Source: Sellimonas caecigallum | Lineage (GTDB): Bacteria > Bacillota > Clostridia > Lachnospirales > Lachnospiraceae | Length of the DNA stretch: 64,000 nt | Assembly (NCBI RefSeq): GCF_019754295.1 | Contig: NZ_VIRV01000001.1 | Coordinates: 1 to 64,000, forward strand | Direction: 5' to 3' | Shown here: in pieces, positions 26,669 through 35,963 of the stretch | Layout: each line of letters opens with the position of its first letter | How positions within the stretch are numbered: position 1 is the stretch's first letter | Translations under genes and position numbers: made by a program | Notes under the pieces: generated by a model | Told to the model about the DNA's origin: nothing | What the model saw: only the letters and a program-made list of their open reading frames with translations | The model's database searches: none

Positions 26669-27427
26669 TTATTCTTCTACTGTTTCTTCAGCTTCTTCTG
26701 CAGTTTCTGCAACGTCTTCGCCTTCAAAAACTTCTTCGCCTGTTGTTCCCTGATTTGCTTCTACAACAGCGTCTGCCATCTTTGCAACGATCAGTTTTAC
26801 TGCTCTGATAGCGTCGTCGTTACCCGGGATCACGTAATCAAGTTCTTCCGGATCACAGTTTGTATCAGCGATTCCAATCAACGGAATTCCAAGTGTGTGA
26901 GCTTCCTGAACGCAGATTCTTTCTTTCTTCGGATCTACTACGAAAATAGCATCCGGCAGTCTCTTCATGTTCTTGATTCCGCCAAGGTTCTTTTCCAGTT
27001 TTTCCCATTCTTTCTTTAATGCGATAACTTCTTTCTTCGGCAGTACTTCGAATGTTCCGTCTTCAGCCATTGTTTCGATTTCTTTCAGACGTTCGATTCT
27101 GCTCTGGATTGTCTTGAAGTTTGTAAGCATACCTCCAAGCCATCTTTCATTTACGTAAAACATTCCGCAGCGTTCTGCTTCTGTCTTGATCGCATCCTGA
27201 GCCTGTTTCTTTGTTCCTACAAAAAGAATTGTGCCGCCTTCTGCTGCGATATCAGCTACAGCCTGGTAAGCTTCATCTACTTTTCCAACGGATTTCTGTA
27301 AGTCGATGATATAGATTCCGTTTCTTTCTGTGTAGATGTACTCAGCCATCTTCGGGTTCCATCTTCTTGTCTGATGTCCAAAATGAACACCTGCTTCCAA
27401 AAGTTGTTTCATTGAAATAACGCTCAT
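26669..27427 (-). CDS. rpsB: Ribosomal protein S2
   Basis: 252 residues from ATG 27427, with TGGAGG upstream; the open frame continues further but crosses the promoter and leader. [22 protein letters not shown] and [12 protein letters not shown] are S2 hallmarks. The C-terminus carries an acidic Glu-rich tail of about 25 residues. It is part of the 30S subunit and heads the rpsB-tsf operon. Confidence 0.98.
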   Translation of the reverse strand: MSVISMKQLLEAGVHFGHQTRRWNPKMAEYIYTERNGIYIIDLQKSVGKVDEAYQAVADIAAEGGTILFVGTKKQAQDAIKTEAERCGMFYVNERWLGGMLTNFKTIQSRIERLKEIETMAEDGTFEVLPKKEVIALKKEWEKLEKNLGGIKNMKRLPDAIFVVDPKKERICVQEAHTLGIPLIGIADTNCDPEELDYVIPGNDDAIRAVKLIVAKMADAVVEANQGTTGEEVFEGEDVAETAEEAEETVEE

Positions 27428-27473
27428 GTTTTTTCCTCCATAAATTTGGTTTTTTTCTTCCGCATGTTTCTGC

Positions 27474-27510
27474 CTTCCGGAGCCGGACGAACCTTTGGCA
27501 CCGCCGGAAG
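27474..27510 (-). promoter_or_regulatory. Structured leader of rpsB (candidate autoregulatory RNA)
   Basis: The transcript from the promoter below has a leader of about 110 bases. Within it CTTCCGG (27504-27510) pairs with CCGGAAG (27474-27480) around an interior rich in GGCGG/CCGGC. Ribosomal operons are often controlled by such leaders through binding of the encoded protein, but I cannot match this one to a described family. Confidence 0.4.
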
Positions 27511-27542
27511 TAACCGCATGCGTGTTTTTTTGCAACATTCGT

Positions 27543-27571
27543 AGTATAGCATATCCGCTCTTTTCTTGCAA
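27543..27571 (-). promoter_or_regulatory. Promoter of rpsB-tsf
   Basis: Leftward TTGCAA (27566-27571), 17-base spacer, TATACT (27543-27548), with TG one base upstream of the -10 (extended -10). Transcription would start near 27536. Confidence 0.75.
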
Positions 27572-27644
27572 GTATTTTACATAACTTTTCCAGAAAGAAA
27601 AGGCTCCGGAAATTTCCCGGAACCTTTTTTATTTCTTTTCTCTT

Positions 27645-28790
27645 TTACCAGTATCTTCTATACCATGGACTTCCGTACACAGCCGCCACTTTTACAACAT
27701 CTCCTGGCTCTGGAGCATGGATCATCTGACCTCCGCCGATGTAGATTCCCACATGTCCGCTGTAACATACGACATCTCCCGGAAGCGGACTTGAAACCGC
27801 CTTCCCGCCAGATCCGATAGCCCCGGATTGTCTGGCGATATTTGTGATGCCTGCTGCATTGTGTGCGTATTTTACAAGACCGGAACAGTCAAGTCCGGAT
27901 CCCGGTGTGTTGCCGCCCCATACATATGGAGTTCCAAGGCAGCTGTAAGCTGCATTTACAATCGCCTGTGCAACGCTTGTGTTTCCAGTATTGGAGCTTC
28001 CAGAATTGCCGGAATTACCAGTGTTGCCTGATCCTCCTGCATCCGGTCTGGAAGGAGTATTTCCTCCCGGATTGCTCGGTGTAGAGTCGCCATCATCTGA
28101 ATTTCCCGGAGTCTGTTCCGTATTATCCTGACGCTGTTCTTCCTGACGTTTCTTTGCTTCCTCTTCCTCTTTCTTTTGCTGCTCTTCAGCGGCTTTTCGT
28201 ACCGCTTCCTGGAGCTGCTGATTCAAGTCTGACACTTCTGCCTGTTTGCTCTGAATCGTTGCGTTCAGCTGTTCTTTTTCCTTCTCAAAGGAAGCCTGCA
28301 TGGTCTCCATTTTCTTGAGATCATCTTCCAGCTGCTGTTTCAGCTTCTCGATTTTCTCTTTTGTATCTACGTACTCCTGCAGTTTTTCTCTGTCATACTT
28401 ATGTACGGTCTCGATGTAGTCTGCTTTGTTCAGAAAATCCGCAATACTGCTGGATGTGAAGAGATCTTCCAGCGCTGACACATCTCCCTGCTCGTACATA
28501 TATTTAATCCGAAGCTTCATTGCCTCGTACTGCTCTTTCTGCTGTTCTTCTGCTTTTGCCAGATCTTCTTTGGCCTGGATGACTTTTTCTCCTTTTGTGA
28601 TCATCTGCTGTTCCAGATCAGCAATTTTTGTTACCATGCTCTGGAGCTGCTGCTGCAGAGATTTCACTTCCTGTTCTTTTTGCTCTTTCTGTGCCTGGAT
28701 TTCATTTGTATTTGGTGCTGCGTAAACCGGTGTTACCAGCATGGAACTCGCCATCAATGCTATAACAAGTTTCTTTCCAAATTTGTTCAT
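27645..28790 (-). CDS. Secreted NlpC/P60 peptidoglycan hydrolase with coiled coil (CwlO-like)
   Basis: 381 residues from ATG 28790 (AGGAGAG upstream). The signal peptide ends near VTPVYA-APN (residue 25). Residues 28-220 form a long coiled coil rich in Glu, Lys and Gln, as in CwlO/RipA-type hydrolases. A Gly/Ser/Asn/Pro linker follows, then an NlpC/P60 domain with catalytic Cys in GLDCSGLVKYAHN and His in GHVGIYIGGG. It cuts stem peptides in the wall during growth; the coiled coil probably receives FtsEX-type control. A terminator-like hairpin lies in its 5' leader. Confidence 0.93.
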   Translation of the reverse strand: MNKFGKKLVIALMASSMLVTPVYAAPNTNEIQAQKEQKEQEVKSLQQQLQSMVTKIADLEQQMITKGEKVIQAKEDLAKAEEQQKEQYEAMKLRIKYMYEQGDVSALEDLFTSSSIADFLNKADYIETVHKYDREKLQEYVDTKEKIEKLKQQLEDDLKKMETMQASFEKEKEQLNATIQSKQAEVSDLNQQLQEAVRKAAEEQQKKEEEEAKKRQEEQRQDNTEQTPGNSDDGDSTPSNPGGNTPSRPDAGGSGNTGNSGNSGSSNTGNTSVAQAIVNAAYSCLGTPYVWGGNTPGSGLDCSGLVKYAHNAAGITNIARQSGAIGSGGKAVSSPLPGDVVCYSGHVGIYIGGGQMIHAPEPGDVVKVAAVYGSPWYRRYW

Positions 28791-28870
28791 GTTCTTCTCT
28801 CCTGTCCTGAAATCAACATCCTTTATTTGTCTGCCCCGGTCACTTTCGTGCCGACTCGCTGCCTGAAAAA

Positions 28871-28901
28871 ATGCCTGAATCTTTCTTTGCTTTTCAGGCA
28901 T
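28871..28901 (-). promoter_or_regulatory. Attenuator-like hairpin in the leader of the NlpC/P60 gene
   Basis: ATGCCTGAA pairs with TTCAGGCAT and is followed by six T, a complete intrinsic terminator placed between promoter and gene. A second copy of TTTTCAGGCA at 28860-28869 could pair with the same 5' arm instead, giving a mutually exclusive fold. A small hairpin ACCACA/TGTGGT lies upstream at 28915-28931. Confidence 0.55.
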
Positions 28902-28948
28902 ATTTTTCTCTCAGACCACATATCTTGTGGTTTGTTCTCATATTGCAT

Positions 28949-28977
28949 AGTATATATCACCTTAAGAAAATTTGCAA
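28949..28977 (-). promoter_or_regulatory. Promoter of the NlpC/P60 gene
   Basis: Leftward TTGCAA (28972-28977), 17-base spacer, TATACT (28949-28954). Both boxes are identical to those of the rpsB promoter. The start near 28942 implies a leader of about 150 bases. Confidence 0.75.
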
Positions 28978-29025
28978 CATTTTTTAATATATTTGTAACA
29001 TTTTTCTCATGCTCCACTATGCGGT

Positions 29026-29898
29026 CTATTGTTCCGGACTGTGGATTCCTTTTAAAAGAACAAATATTCCAGATGCAAGAGCCGCACAGGCAACCGTAAT
29101 AATACCCATGCGGACAGGCGTCTTAAAGATCCAGAGATATCCGTCTGTCGCAGTCATGATCACGGACACGATATTTACTGTACAGTGCAACAGTACAGGG
29201 ACCTTAAGTGTCGTCTGCTTTTCATACAGCCAGCACAACGCAAGTCCAAACACAAAACCATAGATTGCCTGTACTAGATTGGCGTGGACGAATCCAAAAA
29301 TCAGAGACGAAATCACAGCCGCTTTTTTCCAGCTTGACATGTCTCGGACCCTTCTATAGATCACTCCTCGATAGAGGCATTCTTCCAAAATCGGCACAAT
29401 AATCCCAAGACATATCAGCTGCGTTGCCAGCGGTGCAGAATACAGTGCTTCCGACGTCGTCTGGTAGCTCTGGCTGATGGCACGGATGTTGCTCAGGATC
29501 AGAAGATTGTTTACCACGATTCCAGCCGTAACCCCGAACCCTACCGTCAGAGGATAAATCTTAGCCGGTCCTTTCCACACATTTTCCTTGATTCCAGAAA
29601 ATGCTCTCATTCGTTTGTCTTTCCGTATCATATAGATACAGATCGGCAGCATGATCAGAGCTCCTACTGCTGTGGTTTCCGTGGAAAAACGAAAAATGAA
29701 CCGAAACGCTTCTTCCATAAAAGCCTGCAGTTTTGCCTCGCTTTCATAGGCTGCCAGAAGTTCGTTGGCATGTGCCACCATGTAAGATGCGGTAACAATA
29801 AACTGACATAAAAGCCCAATCCCCCAATAGATCAAAAGAGGCACGAGCACTCTTGTTATCGGATTGGAAGGTCTTCTGTAATATTGATAATTATCCAT
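29026..29898 (-). CDS. CPBP-family intramembrane glutamic endopeptidase
   Basis: 290 residues, about eight membrane helices. The family motifs EECLYRGVIYRRV (motif 1) and FGFVHANLVQAIYGFVFGL (motif 2) provide the catalytic Glu and His. The function may be membrane-protein cleavage or immunity-like; the substrate is unknown. The start overlaps the upstream AlaX stop by eight bases and uses a GAGGAG inside that gene, so it is cotranslated with it. Confidence 0.88.
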   Translation of the reverse strand: MDNYQYYRRPSNPITRVLVPLLIYWGIGLLCQFIVTASYMVAHANELLAAYESEAKLQAFMEEAFRFIFRFSTETTAVGALIMLPICIYMIRKDKRMRAFSGIKENVWKGPAKIYPLTVGFGVTAGIVVNNLLILSNIRAISQSYQTTSEALYSAPLATQLICLGIIVPILEECLYRGVIYRRVRDMSSWKKAAVISSLIFGFVHANLVQAIYGFVFGLALCWLYEKQTTLKVPVLLHCTVNIVSVIMTATDGYLWIFKTPVRMGIITVACAALASGIFVLLKGIHSPEQ

Positions 29899-31051
29899 TT
29901 ACTGTCTCCTCAAAAAAGCTTTTAATATCTTCTGGACGTCCCTGGAGTGATCCCTGTATCATTTCCGGTTTCCCTCCGCCTCGTCCGTGAAATCTTTCAT
30001 TGAGTTTCTTACCAATTTCCCTCACATCTTTCTCCCTGCTGCCGACAACATACTGCCACCCTTCTCCCTTTTGGAGAAAGACACCGCACACCGTCACATG
30101 ATTCTCCAATACTTGGTTCATCAGTTCCCGTATGCCTGTCCCATCCAGATCTTTTTCAAACAGACAGGCAAGTTTCTGACCTGCCGGCACTTCAGCTGCT
30201 TTGTATGTGATGAGCTTTCTCTGGAGAGACAAAACCTCGCTCTTTTGTCTTTCCATATCATCTTTGAGTTTCTGTACTGCTTCCGGCAGTTCCCACTCTT
30301 TTGCCGACAAAAGCTTGGAGATTTCTTTCATGTCTTTTTCTCTCTTTTCATGATCACAAAGAGCACGGTTTCCGCTTACCATCGTTACTCGGACACCGCC
30401 TTTATAATTCATAAGTCCGATAACTTTGATCTGCCCAATCTCCCCGGTCCTTTTAAGATGAGGTGCACAGCATGCACAAGTATCATATCCGGGAATCTGT
30501 ATGATCCGTACCTGTCCTTCAATCTCAATCTTACTTCTGTATTCAAAATTTTTCAGTTCCTCCCTTGATGGGCAAAGGACATTTACTTCAATATTTTTGT
30601 ATACAGCCTCGTTGGCTCTTTTTTCGATTTCCTCCATCTCTTCTTTTGTGACCGGACCGCTGAAATCCATTGTGCATATTTCGTCACTCAGATGGAATCC
30701 TACATTCTGATACCCAAAAATAGAATGGGCAAGCCCGGACAAAATATGCTCCGCTGTATGCTGCTGCATTCTCGAAAATCGGATCTCCCAGTCTATCTTA
30801 CCTGTGACAGCCGCTCCTTCCTGCAGAGGCTCTGAAGTATAATGGATGACGTCGCCGTCCTTTTCCTGCGTGTCCGACACACGGACGCCGCTGATTTCTC
30901 CGACATCACCGTACTGTCCGCCCCCTTCCGGGAAAAAAGCCGTCCTGTCAAGAACGACTTCATATCCTTTTTCAGGAACCGGACGGCAGGACAAAACCCT
31001 GGCATCAAATTCTTTCCGATATGCATCTTCATAAAAAAGCTTCTCGGTCAT
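29891..31051 (-). CDS. Alanyl-tRNA editing protein (AlaX-L type, DHHA1 domain)
   Basis: 386 residues. The editing core is shown by RTAFFPEGGGQYGD, the zinc ligands in QQHTAEHILSG (HxxxH) and YDTCACCAPHLKRTGEIG (C and H). The C-terminus has a coiled coil and a DHHA1-type end with GRGGGKPEMIQGS. It hydrolyses Ser or Gly wrongly attached to tRNA-Ala. It begins three bases after argS, making an argS-alaX-CPBP operon. Confidence 0.92.
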   Translation of the reverse strand: MTEKLFYEDAYRKEFDARVLSCRPVPEKGYEVVLDRTAFFPEGGGQYGDVGEISGVRVSDTQEKDGDVIHYTSEPLQEGAAVTGKIDWEIRFSRMQQHTAEHILSGLAHSIFGYQNVGFHLSDEICTMDFSGPVTKEEMEEIEKRANEAVYKNIEVNVLCPSREELKNFEYRSKIEIEGQVRIIQIPGYDTCACCAPHLKRTGEIGQIKVIGLMNYKGGVRVTMVSGNRALCDHEKREKDMKEISKLLSAKEWELPEAVQKLKDDMERQKSEVLSLQRKLITYKAAEVPAGQKLACLFEKDLDGTGIRELMNQVLENHVTVCGVFLQKGEGWQYVVGSREKDVREIGKKLNERFHGRGGGKPEMIQGSLQGRPEDIKSFFEETVNG

Positions 31052-31054
31052 ATG

Positions 31055-32821
31055 CTACATCCTTTCCGGCGCTTCAAATCCCAAAAGATCAATGGATGTT
31101 TCCAAAATTTCTTTCACAAGAGATAAGAGTGCGATAAATCCGGACTTTCTGTCTTCGTCTTCTTCGCCCAGAATCCTTGTCTCATGATAAAAGCGATTAA
31201 ATGTGTTGGCAAGATCATATACATAAGCGCAGATCTTATGCGGTGCAAGTTCTTCCACCACCGTATCAAACACCCCGTTGAATTTCGCAGCTTCCAGCAT
31301 CAGCGCCTTTTCTGCCTCCCCGTCTGGGACACGTATCTTAGCTGTCTCCACAACACCGCCATTTTCTTTATATTTGTTTAAGATCGACTTGATCCTGACA
31401 ATAGTATACAAGATGTACGGACCTGTATTTCCTTCAAAAGAAGCAAATTTGTCAAGGTCAAAGATATAGTCTTTTGCAGCCTGGTTGGAAAGGTCTCCGT
31501 ATTTCAGCGCAGCGAGTCCGACAAGCTTTGCTGTCTCTTCTGCTTCTTCCGGTGCCACTGTCCTGTTTTCCGTAATCTTTGTGAGCATCTCATCATTGAT
31601 CCCCTGGATCAGATCTGCCAGGCGCATAACACCGCCCTCTCTTGTCTTAAACGGTTTTCCGTCTTTTCCGTTCATTGTTCCGAAGCCAATGAACGTAAGT
31701 TTTGTGTTTTCCGGAACAATCCCTGTTTTTTTCGCACAACGGAATACCTGCACAAAATGCAGTTCCTGTCTTTTATCTACCACATAGATGACTTCGTCCG
31801 GCTTATATAACTCTTCTCTTTCCACTAGCGTTGCAAGGTCAGTCGTATCATAAAGCGCAGCGCCGTCTGACTTGAGGATCATGCATGGCGGAATCTCTTT
31901 CGTGTCTGATTCTTCTTTGACATCCACAACAAGCGCTCCTTGATCGATATGTGCAAAGCCTTTTTCTTTCATCATCTCTACCATATCCGGGATATACGGC
32001 TGAGCATCTGCCTCCCCTTTCCAGAGGTCAAATGTCACATTCAGATTTCCATAATTTTTCTTGAGATCGGAAACAGAAACATTCATGATATGGCGCCACA
32101 GTGCGCGGTAGCCTCTTCTTCCATTCTGAAGTTCGAATGTCGCGTTCAGTGCTTCTGCCTTATAGTCTTCATGCTCTTTTGCATATCCGCTCGCATACGG
32201 GTAAATTTCTTCCAGGTCTCCAATGGTAAACGGAGCTTCCTGCGGATACTCTCCTTCAAAATTTTCATCAAAATAAGGAAGATCCGGCTTACGCTTTCCA
32301 AGCTCTGTGATGACAAGCCCCATCTGGTATCCCCAGTCACCGAGATGCACATCTCCGATGACATCGTGACCCTTAAACCGGATGATCCTCTTTAAGCTTT
32401 CCCCGATCACGGCTGACCGCAGATGTCCCACATGGAGCGGCTTTGCCACATTGGCCCCGCCGAAATCCAGGATCACTTTTTTCTTTTCTTTTGTCTCATC
32501 TACCCCCAGCTTCTCCTCGTTTTTCATAGCTTGAGCAAACTCCGCAAGAAAAGCCTCATTTACTACCATATTAATAAAACCAGGGTTAACTGCTTCGACT
32601 GATTTCAACACATGACTTTCTTTTAAATGTGCTGTCACATCGTTTGCGATCATGATCGGTGCTTTCCGGTATGTTTTTGCCAGTGCCATCGCACCATTGC
32701 ACTGATATTCGCACAAATCCGGGCGATTAGACAGTGTCACTTTTGCATAGCTTCCGTCATAACCTGCTTTCTCAAATGCAGCCTTTACTTCTTCTTCAAG
32801 AAATTCTGCCAGTTTTTTCAT
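31055..32821 (-). CDS. argS: Arginyl-tRNA synthetase
   Basis: 588 residues from ATG 32821 (AGGGGAAG upstream). Class I signatures are present: HVGHLRSAVIG for ATP binding and the KMSKS-equivalent region MNGKDGKPFKTREG. The N-terminal Add-1 domain with SNRPDLCEYQCN and the C-terminal DALR anticodon-binding domain complete the enzyme. It charges tRNA-Arg; a tRNA-Arg gene lies 1.2 kb away at 34024. It leads a three-gene leftward operon. Confidence 0.97.
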   Translation of the reverse strand: MKKLAEFLEEEVKAAFEKAGYDGSYAKVTLSNRPDLCEYQCNGAMALAKTYRKAPIMIANDVTAHLKESHVLKSVEAVNPGFINMVVNEAFLAEFAQAMKNEEKLGVDETKEKKKVILDFGGANVAKPLHVGHLRSAVIGESLKRIIRFKGHDVIGDVHLGDWGYQMGLVITELGKRKPDLPYFDENFEGEYPQEAPFTIGDLEEIYPYASGYAKEHEDYKAEALNATFELQNGRRGYRALWRHIMNVSVSDLKKNYGNLNVTFDLWKGEADAQPYIPDMVEMMKEKGFAHIDQGALVVDVKEESDTKEIPPCMILKSDGAALYDTTDLATLVEREELYKPDEVIYVVDKRQELHFVQVFRCAKKTGIVPENTKLTFIGFGTMNGKDGKPFKTREGGVMRLADLIQGINDEMLTKITENRTVAPEEAEETAKLVGLAALKYGDLSNQAAKDYIFDLDKFASFEGNTGPYILYTIVRIKSILNKYKENGGVVETAKIRVPDGEAEKALMLEAAKFNGVFDTVVEELAPHKICAYVYDLANTFNRFYHETRILGEEDEDRKSGFIALLSLVKEILETSIDLLGFEAPERM

Positions 32822-33023
32822 TTTTATCGCTTCCCCTTTATCTGTGAATTCATTTTTACTGTAAAAATCTGCGCTTTTGCGCATGGCAATACAACGTATG
32901 TTTCTTTATTTTAGCACATGCATTTCCGTCCAACAACAAAATTTTTATTTCCTCTTGCTTTTTTCCCTTTTCTCTTTTAAAATCAATAATGATTCTTATT
33001 TTTAACAAGAAAGGAAAATACAA

Positions 33024-33944
33024 ATGACTACACCGATACATTCTTTACCAATCCTTGGTTCCCATGTTGGAATGAGCGGAAAAGAGATGCTTCTCGGCTC
33101 CGCAAAAGAAGCAGTGTCCTATCGCGCTGATACATTCATGTTCTATACCGGAGCCCCGCAAAATACCCGCCGCAAGGCAATCAGCGAACTGAGGATACCG
33201 GAGGCATGGGATTATATGAAAGCCAACGGTATTTCCGATATCATTGTGCACGCTCCTTACATCATCAACCTGGGAAACTCCATAAAACCGGAGACATTTC
33301 AGCTTGCGGTAGAATTTCTTTCCCTGGAGATCCAGCGGACCCACGCCTGCCGAAGCCACATATTGATTCTCCATCCAGGATCCCACGTCGGTGCCGGACA
33401 AAAAGAGGGAATCCGCCAAGTCGTAAAAGGACTCAATGAGGTATTATCTGCCGACACTCCATGTCACATCGCCCTGGAAACAATGTCCGGCAAAGGCTCT
33501 GAGCTTGGCTGTACTTTTGAGGAACTGGCACAGATTTACGACGGTGTCGTGCACAACGACAAACTCCGCGTCTGTTTTGACACATGCCATGTAAATGACA
33601 GCGGTTACGATGTCGTGCATGATTTCGACGGTGTGATCGATCAATTTGACCGTCTCCTTGGGAAAGACCAGATTTCAGTCTTCCATATCAATGACAGCAA
33701 AAACCCGCTGGCTGCCCGGAAAGACCGCCATGCAAATATAGGATTCGGCGAAATCGGATTTGACGCTCTTTCCCATATCGTACATCATCCGGATTTTATG
33801 CATGTTCCGAAAATCCTTGAGACACCTTACGTCCCGCATCCAAAAAATCCAAAAAAGACATTTCCTCCTTACAAGCACGAAATCGAAATGCTGCGCAATA
33901 ATGTGTTCCGCCCAGATATACAATCTGAGATCATTGGACTGTAG
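33024..33944 (+). CDS. nfo: Deoxyribonuclease IV (AP endonuclease)
   Basis: 306 residues, slightly long for the family. Zn-binding motifs are intact: [41 protein letters not shown], and [21 protein letters not shown]. It cuts DNA at abasic sites in base-excision repair. AAGGAAAATAC precedes the ATG. Its promoter region contains a Fur/PerR-like inverted repeat near 32982-32998, which would fit oxidative-stress control but is weak. A terminator follows at 33992. Confidence 0.95.
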   Translation: MTTPIHSLPILGSHVGMSGKEMLLGSAKEAVSYRADTFMFYTGAPQNTRRKAISELRIPEAWDYMKANGISDIIVHAPYIINLGNSIKPETFQLAVEFLSLEIQRTHACRSHILILHPGSHVGAGQKEGIRQVVKGLNEVLSADTPCHIALETMSGKGSELGCTFEELAQIYDGVVHNDKLRVCFDTCHVNDSGYDVVHDFDGVIDQFDRLLGKDQISVFHINDSKNPLAARKDRHANIGFGEIGFDALSHIVHHPDFMHVPKILETPYVPHPKNPKKTFPPYKHEIEMLRNNVFRPDIQSEIIGL

Positions 33945-33991
33945 CCTCCGCTTCCTCTTTCTTTTTATACAAACGAATTTTTCATACAACG

Positions 33992-34022
33992 AAAAACCGC
34001 AGGCCACAAGACCTGCGGTTTT
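33992..34022. terminator. Bidirectional terminator between nfo and tRNA-Arg
   Basis: AAAAACCGCAGG/CCTGCGGTTTT stem with an eight-base loop and T on both sides. It ends nfo rightward and lies immediately 3' of the leftward tRNA gene. Confidence 0.88.
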
Positions 34023-34023
34023 A

Positions 34024-34095
34024 CACACCTAGGCGGATTCGAACCGCCGCACCCGCCTCCGGAGGGCGGTGCTCTATCCCCTGAGCTATAGGTGT
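34024..34095 (-). tRNA. tRNA-Arg (anticodon CCG)
   Basis: The leftward strand folds as a full cloverleaf: acceptor ACACCTA/TAGGTGT, D arm GCTCAGGGGATAGAGC, anticodon stem CCGCC/GGCGG with loop CTCCGGA (anticodon CCG), variable GTGC, and T arm GGCGG-TTCGAAT-CCGCC. The discriminator is G and CCA is not encoded. It reads the CGG arginine codon. Confidence 0.95.
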
Positions 34096-34185
34096 ATGCT
34101 GCGTATTGTTGAACGCGTAGATTATAATACCATATAATTCTCTCAATGTAAAGCGCAAATATCCGACATTTTTTTTATTTTTAGA

Positions 34186-34214
34186 TTGAAATTCTCTTTC
34201 CCTTTCTGTATGAT
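34186..34214 (+). promoter_or_regulatory. Promoter of xpt
   Basis: TTGAAA (34186-34191), 17-base spacer, TATGAT (34209-34214). The leader before the ATG is about 57 bases and shows no purine-riboswitch core. Confidence 0.65.
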
Positions 34215-34277
34215 ATATTACAAATGGCCGCGTGTCGTGCGCAGCACTACTATATCTGATAAGGAAGGAACAAAACT

Positions 34278-34850
34278 ATGAAGCTTCTGAAAGAACGCAT
34301 TTTGAAAGACGGAGTGGTAAAGCCTGGCAACGTATTGAAAGTTGACAGTTTTCTGAATCATCAGATGGATATCGATCTGATCAATGAGATTGGAAAAGAA
34401 TTCCGCAGGCTTTTCCCTTCTGACAAGATTACAAAAATCCTTACGATCGAGGCATCCGGTATCGGCATCGCCTGTATCGCAGCCCAGTACTTCCATGTTC
34501 CGGTGGTATTTGCCAAAAAGGCCCAGAGCATCAATATCGACGGCGAAGTGTATCACTCCAAAGTCGAATCCTTTACTCACAAACGTACTTATGACGTCAT
34601 CCTGTCCAAAAAGTTTCTTGGGCCGGAAGACCGCGTCCTGATCATCGATGATTTCCTTGCAAATGGATGCGCTCTCCTGGGACTGATTTCTCTTGTCAAT
34701 GACGCAGGCGCCGCCATAGAAGGAGCAGGTATCGTAATCGAAAAGGGCTTCCAGTCCGGCGGCCAAAAAATACGTGATCTTGGAATTCATCTTGAATCTC
34801 TTGCGATTGTCGACTCTATGACGGACACTTCTTTAACTTTTGCCGAATAG
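34278..34850 (+). CDS. xpt: Xanthine phosphoribosyltransferase
   Basis: 190 residues. The PRPP loop reads [11 protein letters not shown], and [12 protein letters not shown] with [15 protein letters not shown] are characteristic of Xpt. It makes XMP from xanthine and PRPP in purine salvage. AAGGAAGGAAC precedes the ATG. It converges on the molybdenum hydroxylase operon, whose likely substrate class includes xanthine, so salvage and oxidation of the same base may sit side by side; that link is inference. Confidence 0.95.
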   Translation: MKLLKERILKDGVVKPGNVLKVDSFLNHQMDIDLINEIGKEFRRLFPSDKITKILTIEASGIGIACIAAQYFHVPVVFAKKAQSINIDGEVYHSKVESFTHKRTYDVILSKKFLGPEDRVLIIDDFLANGCALLGLISLVNDAGAAIEGAGIVIEKGFQSGGQKIRDLGIHLESLAIVDSMTDTSLTFAE

Positions 34851-34934
34851 CTTCATTTCCATTGCCACACAGGTCGTGCTGCCTGCTTCTTTTGCAGGCA
34901 CACGTAAATGTATGGCTTTCTTTTTTCTGTTATT

Positions 34935-35963
34935 CTACTCAAAAACTCCCGCTTCCAGGAGAACCTTTACTCTTCCTCCACATACAAGTCCTTCTTCCGC
35001 AGCGTCTTTATTATTCAGATCTGCATGAAGGATTTCTGTTTCTTTCCCGCTTTTGAGCATATTTTGGGCCGCTTCTTTCACATCCGCTTCCAGCTTTCCT
35101 CCGCCGATGGTTCCGAATGTGTTCTCTGACTCTGACACGATAAAATGCGTCCCTTCTTTACGCGGGGCTGAACCCTTTCTTTCCAAAATGGTGGCCAGAA
35201 TAAACTTTTCTTTCTTTTCCAGCTTTTGGCATGCCCGGTCAAATACTTCATGTCCTTCTTTCCGTCCGCATCCAAGCCGTGTCCGTTCAGATAAAATTTC
35301 TGCAAGAACAGAAACAGCGATTTCTTCCGGGGTCTGAGCGCCAATTTCAAGACCGATAGGTGCATGCAGATTCCTGATCCACTCTGCCTCCACTCCCTGG
35401 TTTTCCAGTTCTTTTCCCATCATGGCCGCTCTTGTCCGACTCCCCATCATTCCAACATAGTATGCTTTTTTCCCTGCGATGGCAGTCAGACATCTCTGAT
35501 CGTAAGCATGTCCTCTTGTCACGACAACAAAAGCAGTATTTTTTTCTTCCGGCAGGTCACGGACTGCCTCTTCAAAAGGCCGGCAGATAACGAGATCTGC
35601 TCCCGCTTCCCTGGCCTTTTCAGCAAAATAATCTCTATCCTCTATGACGATGGTCCGAATCCCGGTAAGAACGCACAGCCGCGCAAGGGCATATCCAACA
35701 TATCCTGCACCGCAGATGACAACCCGGTCTTTCTTTTCTGCTGCCTCCAGAAATACTTCGCTCCCGACGTCCCCCCTGCAAAGAGCTGTCCCGTTTCTTT
35801 CTGCCTCTGCTTTCCATATCTCCCATTTTTTACTCGGAAGCTGTTCGTCTGTTTCCAACACTGTCTTCCGACATGTCCCTTCCGCTTCCATTATGCTTAC
35901 AATCCACCCTCCGTCTTTTTCATACAGTCCTTTTATTTTTTGCAATATTTCTCTATTCAGCAT
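34935..35963 (-). CDS. XdhC/CoxI-family molybdenum hydroxylase maturation protein
   Basis: 342 residues from ATG 35963, with TGGGAG upstream. A Rossmann domain (VVICGAGYVGYALARLCVLTGI) lies in the first half, followed by the conserved GMMGSRTRAAMM and IGLEIGAQTPEEIAVSVLAE. The second half has the XdhC/CoxI RKGSAPRKEGTHFIV and CGGRVKVLLE segments. Family members insert or sulphurate/selenate the molybdenum cofactor before it enters the hydroxylase. It is the last gene of the six-gene operon and overlaps yqeC. Confidence 0.9.
   Translation of the reverse strand: MLNREILQKIKGLYEKDGGWIVSIMEAEGTCRKTVLETDEQLPSKKWEIWKAEAERNGTALCRGDVGSEVFLEAAEKKDRVVICGAGYVGYALARLCVLTGIRTIVIEDRDYFAEKAREAGADLVICRPFEEAVRDLPEEKNTAFVVVTRGHAYDQRCLTAIAGKKAYYVGMMGSRTRAAMMGKELENQGVEAEWIRNLHAPIGLEIGAQTPEEIAVSVLAEILSERTRLGCGRKEGHEVFDRACQKLEKKEKFILATILERKGSAPRKEGTHFIVSESENTFGTIGGGKLEADVKEAAQNMLKSGKETEILHADLNNKDAAEEGLVCGGRVKVLLEAGVFE

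Noticed and set aside
28800-28990. c-di-AMP (ydaO) riboswitch before the NlpC/P60 gene
   Set aside because: The leader is too short and lacks the conserved aptamer blocks; only the terminator-like hairpins are supported.
34096-34277. Purine riboswitch upstream of xpt
   Set aside because: The conserved aptamer core and loop sequences are not present; only a short leader follows the promoter.
34873-34903. GC-rich hairpin after xpt as terminator
   Set aside because: A TGCCTGC/GCAGGCA stem is present, but the downstream bases are not a T run; I cannot support it as an intrinsic terminator.
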